From Acidobacteriota bacterium (GTDB lineage: Bacteria > Acidobacteriota > Blastocatellia > UBA7656): DNA of 64,000 nucleotides. Every line of letters starts with the position of its first letter. The first letter of the stretch is position 1. The stretch is from contig JBFMDH010000002.1 of NCBI GenBank assembly GCA_040754075.1, forward strand, positions 124,001-188,000. The letters are read 5' to 3'. Positions 40,734 through 50,140 of the stretch are shown here, piece after piece. A program made the position numbers and the translations under genes. The notes under the pieces were generated by a model. It searched no databases. It saw nothing but the letters and a program-made list of their open reading frames with translations, and was not told the DNA's origin.

Positions 40734-42122
40734 TTAATTCTCGGTTCGCTCAAATTGCGGCTCAAGGTTTTCTGCAAATTTTGCTTCGATCTTTTTCAGT
40801 CGCGCCCGCCAGATGAGATATACCGGCGCGCCAAGCGCCACCACGCCTAACCCGATGGCGGTTTTAATTGCCTTTTCTTTGGTTTCCAGCGAACTGACAA
40901 TCGTGTTAATGACGAGCGCCGCGGCTGAGAGAATAAAAATAATCGGCGTCAGCGGATAACCGGGCGTGCTGTAACTGCGCGTCGATTCGTGAAATCGTTT
41001 GCGATAAGAAAATATGCTTGCCGCACCCAACCCGTAAAAAATCCAGCCGATGAAGACCACATAGGTGATGAGTTCGTTGAAGGTTCCGGCAAGCGCCAAT
41101 ACCGCAGCCCAGATGCCGCTGGCAATCACCGCCACTGCGGGCGTGCCGAAACGTTGGTGTACCTCTGCGAGTTTTTCAAAAAACAGCCCATCATGCGCCA
41201 TCGCGAAATAGACGCGCGGCGCGGTTAAAAAGGTGGCGTTGGCGGCGCTGAATGTCGAAATCATCACCGCAATGGCTACGAGTTTCGCGACCTCTGTGCC
41301 GAGCACATACATCACCGAGGTGGCGGCAATGCTATCGGATTTGGCGGCGGCTTCCGGTCCCAGAGTAATGAAATAAGCGACATTTGCCAGCAGATAAACG
41401 CCAATCAGGGTGAGCATGCCGATTAAAAAAGCGCGCGGAAAATTGCGCTGCGCATTGATGACTTCACCGGCGCTGAAGGTCGCGTATTGCCAGCCTTCAT
41501 ATGCCCACAACACGCCAATCATTGCCAGTCCGAAACCGGACGCCAGGGAACCGTCAATCTGTTTGGGCATCAACGCTTCCATCGTGTGGTCATAATTTCT
41601 TCCAAGCCACAATAGCGCGACGCTCATTAGCAAAAGCGCCGCGACTTTGATGATGGTGGTCAGGTTATTTAAATTGGCGCTGCGCTTGGTGCCCAAGACA
41701 TTGACGGTGGTCATCAAGGCGATGATGCCGACGGCAACAATTTTTGCTTCGGGGTCGGTGAGCGAAACGATTTGTCTGAGGTATTTGGTGAAAGCGACAG
41801 CCAGCGCGGCGACTGAACCGCTGGTGATTACCGTGAAAAATGTCCAGCCGAACATGAATGCCGGGAATCGCCCGAAGGCGTCGCGTATAAAAACATAGAG
41901 ACCGCCCGCCGAAGGGTTGGTGGTACTCAATTCGCCGTAAGTGAATGCGCCCAACAGAGACAACACGCCGCCCACCATCCATACCAAAAGAGCAGGGAAG
42001 ACCGAGCCGCCAACTTGACTGAGCACTTCGCCGGGCGTCAGAAAAATGCCCGAACCGATGACTGAGCCGATAACGATAAACAACAAATCACGAAAGCCGA
42101 GGGTGCGCGCCAGTTTGGTCAT
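40734..42122 (-). CDS. APC-superfamily amino-acid permease
   Basis: 462 residues with about 12 membrane helices. The first helix carries the unwound GSGIF motif (VIGSVIGSGIFLTPGEVL) that contacts substrate amino and carboxyl groups in LeuT-fold APC transporters. Helix 6 region EGWQYATFSAGEVINAQRNFPRA matches LAT/SteT-like members. The C-terminal tail is charged. It likely exchanges or imports neutral amino acids. It lies 48 bases downstream of the M14 carboxypeptidase gene on the same strand, so the pair may couple peptide breakdown with amino-acid uptake. Confidence 0.9.
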   Translation of the reverse strand: MTKLARTLGFRDLLFIVIGSVIGSGIFLTPGEVLSQVGGSVFPALLVWMVGGVLSLLGAFTYGELSTTNPSAGGLYVFIRDAFGRFPAFMFGWTFFTVITSGSVAALAVAFTKYLRQIVSLTDPEAKIVAVGIIALMTTVNVLGTKRSANLNNLTTIIKVAALLLMSVALLWLGRNYDHTMEALMPKQIDGSLASGFGLAMIGVLWAYEGWQYATFSAGEVINAQRNFPRAFLIGMLTLIGVYLLANVAYFITLGPEAAAKSDSIAATSVMYVLGTEVAKLVAIAVMISTFSAANATFLTAPRVYFAMAHDGLFFEKLAEVHQRFGTPAVAVIASGIWAAVLALAGTFNELITYVVFIGWIFYGLGAASIFSYRKRFHESTRSYSTPGYPLTPIIFILSAAALVINTIVSSLETKEKAIKTAIGLGVVALGAPVYLIWRARLKKIEAKFAENLEPQFERTEN

Positions 42123-42170
42123 GTAGGTAGTCTCAATCCTTTTGAAAATTTTTGAATGGAATGCGGAAAA

Positions 42171-45100
42171 CTATAGACCTTTGGTTTTAACTTTGCTCTC
42201 CCAGACAACCACGGGATTTGCGGGGGCAATGCTACCATTATGGGCAACGCCATACAAATTCAGTGACATCAGGAAAACTTTTTTATTAATCGCGCCAATC
42301 AATAATCGCACCCGCACGGTTTCGCCGGGCGACAGCAGACTGTCACCGACATTGAGGGTTTGTTGCGCGCCAACCACCTGTTTCGATTTGCGGTCACGCG
42401 ACAGCAAAACATTCGGACGCGACATTTCGGCAACCCGCAAAAAAGGATTGGCAACCGCAACCGTGCCGCGATTGGTAATATCGAGCGTTAAGGCGAGCCG
42501 CATCGCGCCGCTTGCCGTAAACGTCGGGTCATCAAAAGGCGTATCCGTCCAACTCTGGTCAATGCGCTCGGATGAAACAAATTTCATCTCGATGCCGCTG
42601 CCGACATTCGTGCCGATGGTGAAATCCGCCTGACTGTCGCCGAAAATAACATTGCCGAACATGCCTTCTTTGGCAGCAACCCGAATGCGCGCCTGCGTCG
42701 TCGAGGTGTTCGGTAAAGTAATTTGCGCTTTGGCGACATTGCCGCCGATGTTGCGAAGAAGCGATGTATAACTGAAACCGCCATCGCGCGAATATTGAAT
42801 TTCGTGTTGGACGGGAATAAACCCTGCATCTTGCGGCAGTGTCCAGGTCACCGTGTAAGTATCGCCCGCCGCGAGACGCTCGCCGCCACCGGGAGAGGCA
42901 ACGAAAATATTTAAGAAACTGCCTTGCAAGGTCGGCGGTAAAAGGTGCGCAATGTCTTTGCCGCCGGTTGAACCTGTGCCGTCACTTTCTTCGTAAACTT
43001 GCCAGCGGTTGGTGCCGATGCCGTATGCCGCAATGGTTTCGGGCATGGCATCGAGTTTGAACCCGACAGCGTCTGTGGCATTCACCGACAATCGCCAGTT
43101 ATTGGTGGTATCGGTGTCTTGCGGAATGACCACTTCGCCAATCCACGTGTCATTTTGATAAAGGGTTTTTTGCCAGCCTTCGGTTGCGTCAATCTGTACG
43201 GCTGTGAGTTCATCAATTGCGGCATTGCGTCCGATGAAAACCTGCGGCGTTTGCGAAGCATCCATCGGTTTTGAAAATTGCAAACGCAACTGCAACCGTC
43301 CGGCTTCCATTCCCGTGAGCCGCGTATCGACATTTAAAATGCGCATACCGGCGGATTCAACCCAGCTTGCCGAATAGATTTGTCGCGCAAATCTGCCGTC
43401 GGATTCCAATTGATAGGCATTGACGCTTTGCAGCACTGGCGGCGCGCTCACCCAGTTCAACAAAAATTTCATCCCCGCCCAATTTTCCTGATTGGTCAGG
43501 TCGATCTGTTCTTCGGGAATCACGAATTCGCAACAGGTCGGGCGCATCTCTACGGTAAACGGCGCGGCGACCTGATTGATGCTGTAGGCATAATCGGTCG
43601 ATGAGCCTGTGGTGATGTAAAGTTTTTGCGCCTGTTGCGGCGTGTAGATTTTTCCATCCACTTTTTTAATTTCATCCGACATCTGTTTGGCGAGCGTCGC
43701 CAGCGTGCCGGAATCAGGTGCAGTCAGTTGTTGATAGCCCCAGGGGTAAAGGATGAGTTGCGAGTAGCTGTGATAATCGACCTGGGCTTTGAAATGTCTC
43801 GCGGGATTGCTGACCAACGATTTCAAGGCGCGGATTTCGAGTTCACTGTCGGGTTCGGTGCCGCGATAAATTTCATTCGCCGGGTCGTCGCTCGCCCCTA
43901 CGTCATCGCGCGTCTGCGGGCAAGGTTCATCGCCGCGCAAGCGCCACTGAAAATCAAAATTGCGATTCAAATCAATGCCGGTTGACCCCGGACATTCGCC
44001 CGCTGCCGGAATCGGACGACGATTTTTGCGCCAGAAACGTGTGCCATCGCTTTGCGTCGCCGATTGACTGTAGGTCAACCCATCGGGATTGACAATCGGC
44101 ACCACCCAGATTTGCAGATGATCGACCAGATATTTGATGGCATCATCGCTGGCATATTTGCTCAGCAACTGATTGGCGAAATAGATTGGCGATTCTACCG
44201 AAATCCATTCGCGCGCATGGTAACAGCCGGTGATTAAAACATCGGGTTTCGATGAATCGTCAACTGCCGTGTCGCGGCTGATTTTGAGCGCGAAAATCGG
44301 GCGGTTTTCATAGCTTTGTCCAAGCGTGACGAGCCGCGCCAGGTTCGGATAGGTTTGCGTGAGCGCGGTAAATTCCGTGAGGGTCTCTTCCACCGTGTGA
44401 TAACGCCCTTCGGCTCCGTCGGGCGCAAGGGTTGCGGTTGAAAGGTTTCCCGGTGAATTGTTTCCCGATAAACGATTTTCAAAACTGAAGGATTTGCCGG
44501 GAAAATATTTCTGCACCGCTTTGCTGAAGGCTTTCTGCGTATAAAAGCCGGCAAGCCGGTAGCCGCGCCGGGTGTAGCGTTCGTCGATATGACGGTTGAT
44601 GGCGTCAGGCGTGTCGTCAGCCGCGAAGACATCCAGATAAGCGATGAAGCGGTCAGTGGCGAGCAGCACATTTTCACTGTCACCGAGCCAATTGCTGTAC
44701 CCGGCGGCGGGTTGGGCATTTTGGCTGAGGTCAATGACGGCGACGCGCACCTGCGTGGGCGTTTCCGGTTGGAACTGGTCGCGCGCGGCTTTCAGTTGTT
44801 GAGCCTGCGCCTCGTTGGTTTTTAGGGCTTTTTGAAAATCGGCAAGCGAATCGTAAATCACCGAAGAAGTGATGCCGTTTTTTTCGAGTTGTTCAAGCAG
44901 GTAAATCGGCGCAGCCGCGATGGTTTCATTTGCCTGTGAAAACCAGATGTCGGTTTCCAGATTGTGCGCTTGAGCGATTTGTAAAACCGTTTCGCTGGCG
45001 GCATTGATTTGCGCCAGTTGGGGAATGAACTCTTTGCGTTCGCGTTCAAGGCGAACCTTTTCGTAAGCTTCCCACGCCTGCTGTTTGAATGCGGGATTTG

Positions 45101-45386
45101 TGGCGTTGAGCGCGGTCTTCCAGAGTTTTAAGGTTCCCGGTTCGTCTAAGTATGCGAGTTCAGTTAGGGTTTGCTGAAAGAGTCCGGCATCGGCGGTTGC
45201 GAGATTTTCTTTTAACCCGAGGTGGCGTTGTTCGCGTAAGCGCAACTCGTCATTGCCGGTTTGAGATGAGCGGTTGATTTGCGCCGAGACAAAGTTTTGC
45301 CAGCGCGCAGGCGCGATTAAAATTGCGAGAGTTATTAAAAGAATAATCGCCGTAATCCATCTGCGGCTGATTAAGGGTTCCTTCAT
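42171..45386 (-). CDS. M14 family zinc carboxypeptidase, large secreted form
   Basis: 1071 residues. The ATG at 45386 was preferred over that at 45392 because AGAAGG lies 7 bases before it. A membrane signal follows (WITAIILLITLAILIAPARW). The N-terminal 330 residues are helical with no clear family. The carboxypeptidase domain starts near YHTVEETLTEFTALTQTYP and has H390 and E393 (YHAREWIS), a later zinc His in DYHSYSQLI, and the general base Glu in FTVEMRPT. Beta-sandwich modules follow, including a PPC/Ser-Thr-rich section and a C-terminal CARDB-like strand set. It trims peptides outside the cytoplasm, and the permease gene just downstream may import the products. Confidence 0.9.
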   Translation of the reverse strand: MKEPLISRRWITAIILLITLAILIAPARWQNFVSAQINRSSQTGNDELRLREQRHLGLKENLATADAGLFQQTLTELAYLDEPGTLKLWKTALNATNPAFKQQAWEAYEKVRLERERKEFIPQLAQINAASETVLQIAQAHNLETDIWFSQANETIAAAPIYLLEQLEKNGITSSVIYDSLADFQKALKTNEAQAQQLKAARDQFQPETPTQVRVAVIDLSQNAQPAAGYSNWLGDSENVLLATDRFIAYLDVFAADDTPDAINRHIDERYTRRGYRLAGFYTQKAFSKAVQKYFPGKSFSFENRLSGNNSPGNLSTATLAPDGAEGRYHTVEETLTEFTALTQTYPNLARLVTLGQSYENRPIFALKISRDTAVDDSSKPDVLITGCYHAREWISVESPIYFANQLLSKYASDDAIKYLVDHLQIWVVPIVNPDGLTYSQSATQSDGTRFWRKNRRPIPAAGECPGSTGIDLNRNFDFQWRLRGDEPCPQTRDDVGASDDPANEIYRGTEPDSELEIRALKSLVSNPARHFKAQVDYHSYSQLILYPWGYQQLTAPDSGTLATLAKQMSDEIKKVDGKIYTPQQAQKLYITTGSSTDYAYSINQVAAPFTVEMRPTCCEFVIPEEQIDLTNQENWAGMKFLLNWVSAPPVLQSVNAYQLESDGRFARQIYSASWVESAGMRILNVDTRLTGMEAGRLQLRLQFSKPMDASQTPQVFIGRNAAIDELTAVQIDATEGWQKTLYQNDTWIGEVVIPQDTDTTNNWRLSVNATDAVGFKLDAMPETIAAYGIGTNRWQVYEESDGTGSTGGKDIAHLLPPTLQGSFLNIFVASPGGGERLAAGDTYTVTWTLPQDAGFIPVQHEIQYSRDGGFSYTSLLRNIGGNVAKAQITLPNTSTTQARIRVAAKEGMFGNVIFGDSQADFTIGTNVGSGIEMKFVSSERIDQSWTDTPFDDPTFTASGAMRLALTLDITNRGTVAVANPFLRVAEMSRPNVLLSRDRKSKQVVGAQQTLNVGDSLLSPGETVRVRLLIGAINKKVFLMSLNLYGVAHNGSIAPANPVVVWESKVKTKGL

Positions 45387-45510
45387 CAACATGCCTTCTG
45401 CCAATTTTTTGCAGGGATTTTGGGAGCGCGTCTTTTTGAGATTGCCATTATGACAAGTCTTGTGGGGCGAATGCAAAGGCTGGAGAGCAAACTCGCCAGG
45501 AAACCAAGAA

Positions 45511-45542
45511 AAAAGCCATGCTGCAATTGCGGCATGGCTTTT
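45511..45542 (-). terminator. Intrinsic terminator of the TPR gene
   Basis: AAAAGCCATGC (45511-45521) pairs with GCATGGCTTTT (45532-45542). On the minus strand the stem is followed by TTTTTTC. It lies 25 bases after the TPR gene stop and before the M14 gene, separating the two transcripts. Confidence 0.85.
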
Positions 45543-45566
45543 AAGAGTCAGCGGTACAGAAATACC

Positions 45567-46856
45567 TTAGTTGGGCTTCCTGGTGCCGCGTTTTGAGGGT
45601 TTTTCCGCTTCAATCTTGTAAGCGTTCTTGACGGCTTCAAGCGCTTCTTTGACAGCCGGGACGCGGCGATCATCGGGCGGCGCTTTGGCGACGAAATCAC
45701 CCAGAGCATTAGCGCCTTCCTGAATGATGTTGCGTTCCTGCGAAGCAATCAAAGTGAGTCCGAGACCATACAGTGAATTGATGTTGTTCGGGTCGGTCGC
45801 CAGCACTGCTTTATAAGCGGCTGTGGCTTTTTCGGAATCACCGATAAAACGATAGGCATCGGCTTTCCATACGCCCCACTTGGTTTTGTTGGTTGCATCA
45901 AGGGTTGCGGCTTTGTCAAAGTTGGCGACGGCGGTATCCAGTTTGTCAGCCTGTCCATAGTGTTCAATTAAGAGCATGACGTTTTTGGCATAAATGCCAT
46001 AATAGACCAGCAAATCGTTATTGATGTTCGGTTCAGCAGTGTCTGTGGAAGCCAGTTCGATGGCTTGTTGCGCCGAAGCCACAGCCTTTTCAAAATTGCC
46101 TTTGGCATCGTCCTTCTGCTTCTTGTTGAATTTTTCTACGCCTAATTGATAATTGCCTTCGGCGATATTGGCATTGGATTTATATTTGATGCGTTTGAAA
46201 TCGGCATATTTATTCATTGCTGCCGCGTCAATGTTCGAGGCGGCGGCTTCAAATTCCGATAGCGCGCCGGGAAAATTGTTCTGCTGCATCATGCCAACGC
46301 CGGCGTTGTAATGGTCAACCGAGGCTTTGTAAGAAGCGTTGACCGATTCTGCTTCGGCAACTTTTTTCTTGTACTCTTCCTCTTCTTTCCTGGCTTTTTC
46401 TTTATCGGCAGCCGACACCTGTGGAGTGCCACCACCCGTGGCAGCGCCGCCACCGCTCTTTTGTTGGGCGATTAAGGATTGCACCTGTTCCAGCGTAGGC
46501 GTTGAGCCGTCGCCCGGATTGCAGACCACATCAACCACAGAGGTTTGTGTCAAGCGCACGTTGTTTTGAAATGTCCATTGCAGACCGGGACCGGAAACGA
46601 CCAGTAGATAAGTTCCCTGTAAAGGCATACCGAGTCGCACATAATGACCGGCTTTGTCGGTCGTCACGTCCCACTTTCCTTTAATATCCATGCGATAAAT
46701 ATCGATTCTTGCGCCCGCCACCGGTTTGGTGGTGCCATCGGCGTTTTTCACTTTTATGGTGCCTTCGACGGGACCGGTTTGCGCGAAAACCGCAGCGCCT
46801 AACACGAAAACCGTTGCCGCAAGCAAAAAGATTTTCTTCATCACCGAGTTAAACAT
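45567..46856 (-). CDS. Secreted TPR protein with N-terminal carboxypeptidase-regulatory-like domain
   Basis: 429 residues from the ATG at 46856, which has GGAGG 10 bases upstream. The ATG at 46841 is an alternative. Signal peptide KKIFLLAATVFVLGAAVFAQ. Residues about 30-115 form a beta-sandwich (GTIKVKNADGTTKPVAGARIDIY, DKAGHYVRLGMPLQGTYLLVVSG) of the CarboxypepD_reg type. A Gly-rich and then Lys/Glu-rich linker leads to TPR-like helices (YNAGVGMMQQNNFPGALSEFEAA, AYKAVLATDPNNINSLYGLGL). A cell-envelope scaffold is likely. It is transcribed towards the M14 gene but separated from it by a strong terminator. Confidence 0.8.
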   Translation of the reverse strand: MFNSVMKKIFLLAATVFVLGAAVFAQTGPVEGTIKVKNADGTTKPVAGARIDIYRMDIKGKWDVTTDKAGHYVRLGMPLQGTYLLVVSGPGLQWTFQNNVRLTQTSVVDVVCNPGDGSTPTLEQVQSLIAQQKSGGGAATGGGTPQVSAADKEKARKEEEEYKKKVAEAESVNASYKASVDHYNAGVGMMQQNNFPGALSEFEAAASNIDAAAMNKYADFKRIKYKSNANIAEGNYQLGVEKFNKKQKDDAKGNFEKAVASAQQAIELASTDTAEPNINNDLLVYYGIYAKNVMLLIEHYGQADKLDTAVANFDKAATLDATNKTKWGVWKADAYRFIGDSEKATAAYKAVLATDPNNINSLYGLGLTLIASQERNIIQEGANALGDFVAKAPPDDRRVPAVKEALEAVKNAYKIEAEKPSKRGTRKPN

Positions 46857-47125
46857 TGTTCTATTATCCTCCGTTGCCATCCGCCGAGAATCGGGCGGTT
46901 GATTAAAATTATTGCCGACATACGATGCCTTTTTGCGGGCATCTCGTTGGTAGTTGAATTGCGAGATGAATATTTTTCTGTATGTCTAAAGCGCCACTGA
47001 AAGTTCCAGTTTATAAAACCTCACATGGGAGTGTCAACGCGACAAGCTTTTCTCTGAGATTGACAAACGCGCGACCTTTAAGCGAAAGTAATGGCGCATC
47101 CGTTAGCACAGATGCTTGAAAATCT

Positions 47126-47200
47126 GGAGGGTATAGCTCAGTTGGTTAGAGCGCCAGGTTGTGGCCCTGGAGGTCGTGGGTTCGAGACCCACTACTCTCC
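47126..47200 (+). tRNA. tRNA-His (anticodon GTG)
   Basis: The cloverleaf is complete: acceptor 47127-47133 with 47193-47199, D arm starting GCTC, anticodon stem CCAGG/CCTGG around TTGTGGC giving anticodon GTG at 47161-47163, and T arm GTGGG-TTCGAGA-CCCAC. The base before the acceptor (47126, G-1) can pair with C73 at 47200, the identity element of histidine tRNAs. No CCA is encoded. Confidence 0.95.
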
Positions 47201-47215
47201 CTCATAAAAATTTGC

Positions 47216-47240
47216 AGCCATCCCCGCGATGGCTTTTTTT
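47216..47240 (+). terminator. Intrinsic terminator of tRNA-His
   Basis: AGCCATC (47216-47222) pairs with GATGGCT (47228-47234) around CCCGC and is followed by TTTTTT. It lies 15 bases after the tRNA. Confidence 0.85.
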
Positions 47241-47561
47241 ATTCTCGTCCACCGTAACTTTGCACTCTGCGAGTTCCACTTTCCGATAACCCTTCATTGC
47301 GCGGATTATAAAATGAATGGCTAATCGGCTACGCCAACCCGCAATCAAAAACCGTTTACTTAACGCGGCGTCGATATTGCCACTTCAAAATAGCGGGCAT
47401 CGCCTATCCGCACTGATGTGCAAATCGCCTGCTTGATTTCCCTGAACGTATCGCCAACCGACCCGACCATTCCCTGAGACCAATGTAATGTTTATTGAAA
47501 AACCGCATTTAACGATGGGGAAAATATTTTTGCACCTGAAAATTCAAGAAGGGAGTTCACT
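47241..47561. other. Intergenic spacer between tRNA-His and the subtilisin gene
   Basis: 321 bases with no recognisable gene or integrase remnant. AAGGGAG at about 47549-47555 is the ribosome site for the subtilisin gene. No copy of the tRNA 3' end is seen within this spacer, so there is no sign of an integrated element here. Confidence 0.5.
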
Positions 47562-48770
47562 ATGTCAACACAGATCACGCAACAAATGCAGGCATCCGGT
47601 GTAGCCAAAGTTCTGGTGTTTTTGAAACCCCAGGTCAAAGGTTCTACATCGGCAATACGGTCAAGTCTCGAAAATCATTTCGTGCGTTCGGAACGCAGTC
47701 AAACCACCGCGTTGGCGGAGAGCCTTGGCGTCAAACCCTCCAGCGTTCCAACCATGCGTTACTATCCCAATTTAGGTGTCGCGTTGGGCACCGTAGACCG
47801 TGATGGTCTGGCAGCCTTGAAAGCCGATGCCGCCGTCGAAAAAGTTGGCGGCGCGCCACAGATCAGATTGATTCGTCCGGTAAAAACCGCGACCGCAAGT
47901 CTATCAATCGCGATTACCTGGGGAATCAAGGCGCTTGAAATTCCGCAACTGTGGAATCAGGGACTGACCGGCAAAGGCGTATTGGTCGGGCATCTCGATA
48001 CCGGTGTCGATGGCAAACATGCGGCACTCAAAAATGCGCTTGTCGATTTTACGGAATTCGATTTACTGGGCAAAGAGGTTATGCCGAAACCCAAAGCTTA
48101 TGACAGCGAAGACCACGGCACGCACACCGCCGCGACAATTGCCGGTCGCGCCGTTAGCGGAAAATCCGTCGGCGTCGCTCCCCAAGCCGATTTAGCCAGC
48201 GCCCTGGTTATCGAAGGCGGCGATGTCATAGCGCGGGTGTTGGGCGGCATGAACTGGGCAGTTGGCAAAGGCATTCGCGTGTTAAGTATGTCTTTGGGAT
48301 TTCCGGGCTATTGGGATGATTTTTTGCAATTGACCAAAGTGCTCAGGGCGCGCGGCGTCTTGCCGGTGTTTGCCGTCGGCAACGAATATGCCGGAACCAG
48401 TCGTTCGCCGGGCAACTATGCGCAAGCCGTATCGGTCGGCGCGCTGGATAAACATAATCAGGTTGCCGATTTTTCATCAAGCCAGATTTTCAAGCGCAAA
48501 AAAGACCCCATCGTCCCGGATTTGGTGGCTCCCGGCGTCGATACGATTTCAGCCAAACCCGGCGGCGGTTATCAATTGATGAGCGGGACTTCGATGGCAA
48601 CCCCACACATTGCGGGCTTGGCTGCTTTATTATGGCAGGCGAAACCAACTGCCACGGTCAGCCAGATTGAAAAAGCCATTTTTGCTTCCTGCACCCTGCC
48701 ACAAGGGATGTCAAATTTGCGCGCCAACCGCGGCATTCCCAATGCGCCGAAAGCATTAGCCGCTTTGTAA
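47562..48770 (+). CDS. Cytosolic subtilisin-like S8 peptidase with built-in prodomain
   Basis: 402 residues with no signal peptide, unlike the other two subtilisins in the window. Residues about 15-105 form a small alpha/beta prodomain (VAKVLVFLKPQ, ALAESLGVKPSSVPTMRYYPNLGVALG, DRDGLAALKADAAVEKVGG). The catalytic domain carries D146 (GHLDTGVD), H185 (EDHGTHTAA) and S344 (MSGTSMATPHIAG), with the oxyanion Asn in FAVGNEYAG. It is short and ends soon after the catalytic core. A small protein resembling its prodomain is encoded 33 bases downstream. Intracellular proteolysis under the control of that partner is inferred. Confidence 0.9.
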   Translation: MSTQITQQMQASGVAKVLVFLKPQVKGSTSAIRSSLENHFVRSERSQTTALAESLGVKPSSVPTMRYYPNLGVALGTVDRDGLAALKADAAVEKVGGAPQIRLIRPVKTATASLSIAITWGIKALEIPQLWNQGLTGKGVLVGHLDTGVDGKHAALKNALVDFTEFDLLGKEVMPKPKAYDSEDHGTHTAATIAGRAVSGKSVGVAPQADLASALVIEGGDVIARVLGGMNWAVGKGIRVLSMSLGFPGYWDDFLQLTKVLRARGVLPVFAVGNEYAGTSRSPGNYAQAVSVGALDKHNQVADFSSSQIFKRKKDPIVPDLVAPGVDTISAKPGGGYQLMSGTSMATPHIAGLAALLWQAKPTATVSQIEKAIFASCTLPQGMSNLRANRGIPNAPKALAAL

Positions 48771-48803
48771 CCGAAATCGCTTAACTGATACTATTGACTC
48801 TCT

Positions 48804-49148
48804 ATGAGTAAGAAACCGCATAAAGTGAAAACCGACCCCGAATTGATTAAACAAATTAATGCGGTCGCTGCCAGCAGCGAACCGATTCAGGCGGTTTTCA
48901 CTTTGGCGCTGCCCCTCAAAAAATTGACTGACCCGCACATCGTTGAAGCGACCGCCAGACGAATTGTTGAAAAGGTAACCAAAGAAGTTGGCGTGTCTCC
49001 CGAAGACCTGAATATATTTGAAAACCTCGGTTCTTTCGTGGTCTCAGCCAGGGCTGCTTTCATTCGCGAAATGTTGAATCAATCGGAAATCTCTGCGGCA
49101 ATGGCAAACCGTCAACCCAAGGGTTCGATCAAATTAAAGACCGCTTGA
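48804..49148 (+). CDS. Small stand-alone protein resembling the subtilisin prodomain
   Basis: 114 residues, no signal peptide, Lys-rich first ten residues. The order of elements matches the prodomain of the upstream subtilisin. Strand PIQAVFTLALPL parallels VAKVLVFLKPQ, helix EATARRIVEKVTKEVGVSPEDL parallels ALAESLGVKPSSV, strand NIFENLGSFVVSA parallels RYYPNLGVALGTV, and helix RAAFIREMLNQSEISAAMAN parallels DRDGLAALKADAAVEKVGG. That is a beta-alpha-beta-beta-alpha (I9/ferredoxin-like) layout. I infer a trans-acting inhibitor or folding chaperone for the protease. Sequence identity is low, so this is a pattern judgement. Confidence 0.6.
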   Translation: MSKKPHKVKTDPELIKQINAVAASSEPIQAVFTLALPLKKLTDPHIVEATARRIVEKVTKEVGVSPEDLNIFENLGSFVVSARAAFIREMLNQSEISAAMANRQPKGSIKLKTA

Positions 49149-49186
49149 AGGGCAATGGCATTAAGTTAAGGAGCATTGCTTACCGG

Positions 49187-49212
49187 GAATGCGGACGTCC
49201 GCGCCCGCATTC
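49187..49212 (+). terminator. Hairpin after the subtilisin/prodomain-like pair
   Basis: GAATGCGG (49187-49194) pairs with CCGCATTC (49205-49212) and TTATCTTT follows. It lies 38 bases after the stop. The rest of the 303-base spacer to 49451 shows no gene, and GAGAG just before 49452 serves the sigma factor. Confidence 0.65.
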
Positions 49213-49451
49213 TTATCTTTAAGAGGCATCGGAAAAACAAAAATTGCGCATCAGGCAGACCGGTTCCACCGTCCAATTCCATCAAATCTGACTTCAGTAA
49301 CCGGATAATTCTGAAATCACCAATTTGATTATGGTTGCCAACGTCATACGCCTATGCTAAAACAGCCGCGTTTGTCATTAGTTCTTGGTCATTTGTTTTA
49401 CAGATTGCCGCCGCGATGCAATCGGGAACTGATGACCGGAACGGTTGAGAG

Positions 49452-50054
49452 ATGACGCCTAAACACCCGAGTGACGCACCAACCAATTACACGCAGTTCA
49501 CCGATAGCCAACTGGTTGTTGCCTGTCTTGAAAATGATGCGCTCGCCTGGGAAGCCTTGATTCATCGTTATCAACGGTTGATTTATTCGATTCCCATTAA
49601 GCACGGCTTTTCATCCGTTGATGCCGCTGATGTCTTTCAATCGGTCTGCTTGATTCTGCTGAAAAATCTCGCTGCTTTACGCAAACAGGAAAAACTTTAT
49701 TCATGGTTGATGACCACCACGACACGCGAATGCTGGCGCGTCGCTGCACGCTGGCAACGCGACGCCTATGAACGCGAAGGCGATGAGGTGACCGGTAGAT
49801 TGGAAGAAGCCGCCATCATCGAACCGCTTGCCGAAGACGAACAACTCGCGCTTGAACGCCAGCACCTCGTTCGCGAAGCCATTGCGCGACTTTCTGAACG
49901 TTGCCGTCAATTGATTACCCTGTTGTTTTACAGTCAGGATGAACCCGCTTACGCGGAGATTTCCAGACGCTTGCATATCCCTGTCGCCTCCATCGGGCCG
50001 ACGCGCGCCCGCTGTCTGCAAAAACTTAAAAAGGATTTGCAAAATATTTTTTAA
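49452..50054 (+). CDS. ECF-type RNA polymerase sigma factor
   Basis: 200 residues. Region 2 reads LVVACLENDALAWEALIHRYQRLIYSIPIKHGFSSVDAADVFQSVCLILLKNL, with the polymerase-binding DAADVFQ helix. After a linker rich in Glu and Arg comes region 4 (EAIARLSERCRQLITLLFYSQDEPAYAEISRRLHIPVASIGPTRARCLQKLKK), including the -35-binding helix-turn-helix. No C-terminal extension is present. The zinc-finger anti-sigma-like gene lies 1.4 kb downstream, after a DUF5666 gene, and is followed by TPR-CHAT and subtilisin genes, all on the same strand. Together they look like one regulated unit. Confidence 0.92.
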   Translation: MTPKHPSDAPTNYTQFTDSQLVVACLENDALAWEALIHRYQRLIYSIPIKHGFSSVDAADVFQSVCLILLKNLAALRKQEKLYSWLMTTTTRECWRVAARWQRDAYEREGDEVTGRLEEAAIIEPLAEDEQLALERQHLVREAIARLSERCRQLITLLFYSQDEPAYAEISRRLHIPVASIGPTRARCLQKLKKDLQNIF

Positions 50055-50140
50055 CCACAGGTATTTTTTTCTCGCGGGCTTTTCTCCATTACTCGGACTG
50101 CGCAGTCTAATCCGTCAAATAGATAAGAGGAGAATAAGCA

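Noticed and set aside
47126-47561. tRNA-His as an integration site for a mobile element carrying the protease block
   Set aside because: I found no integrase gene and no duplicate of the tRNA 3' end in the spacer read. The protease block also shares the base composition of the rest of the window.
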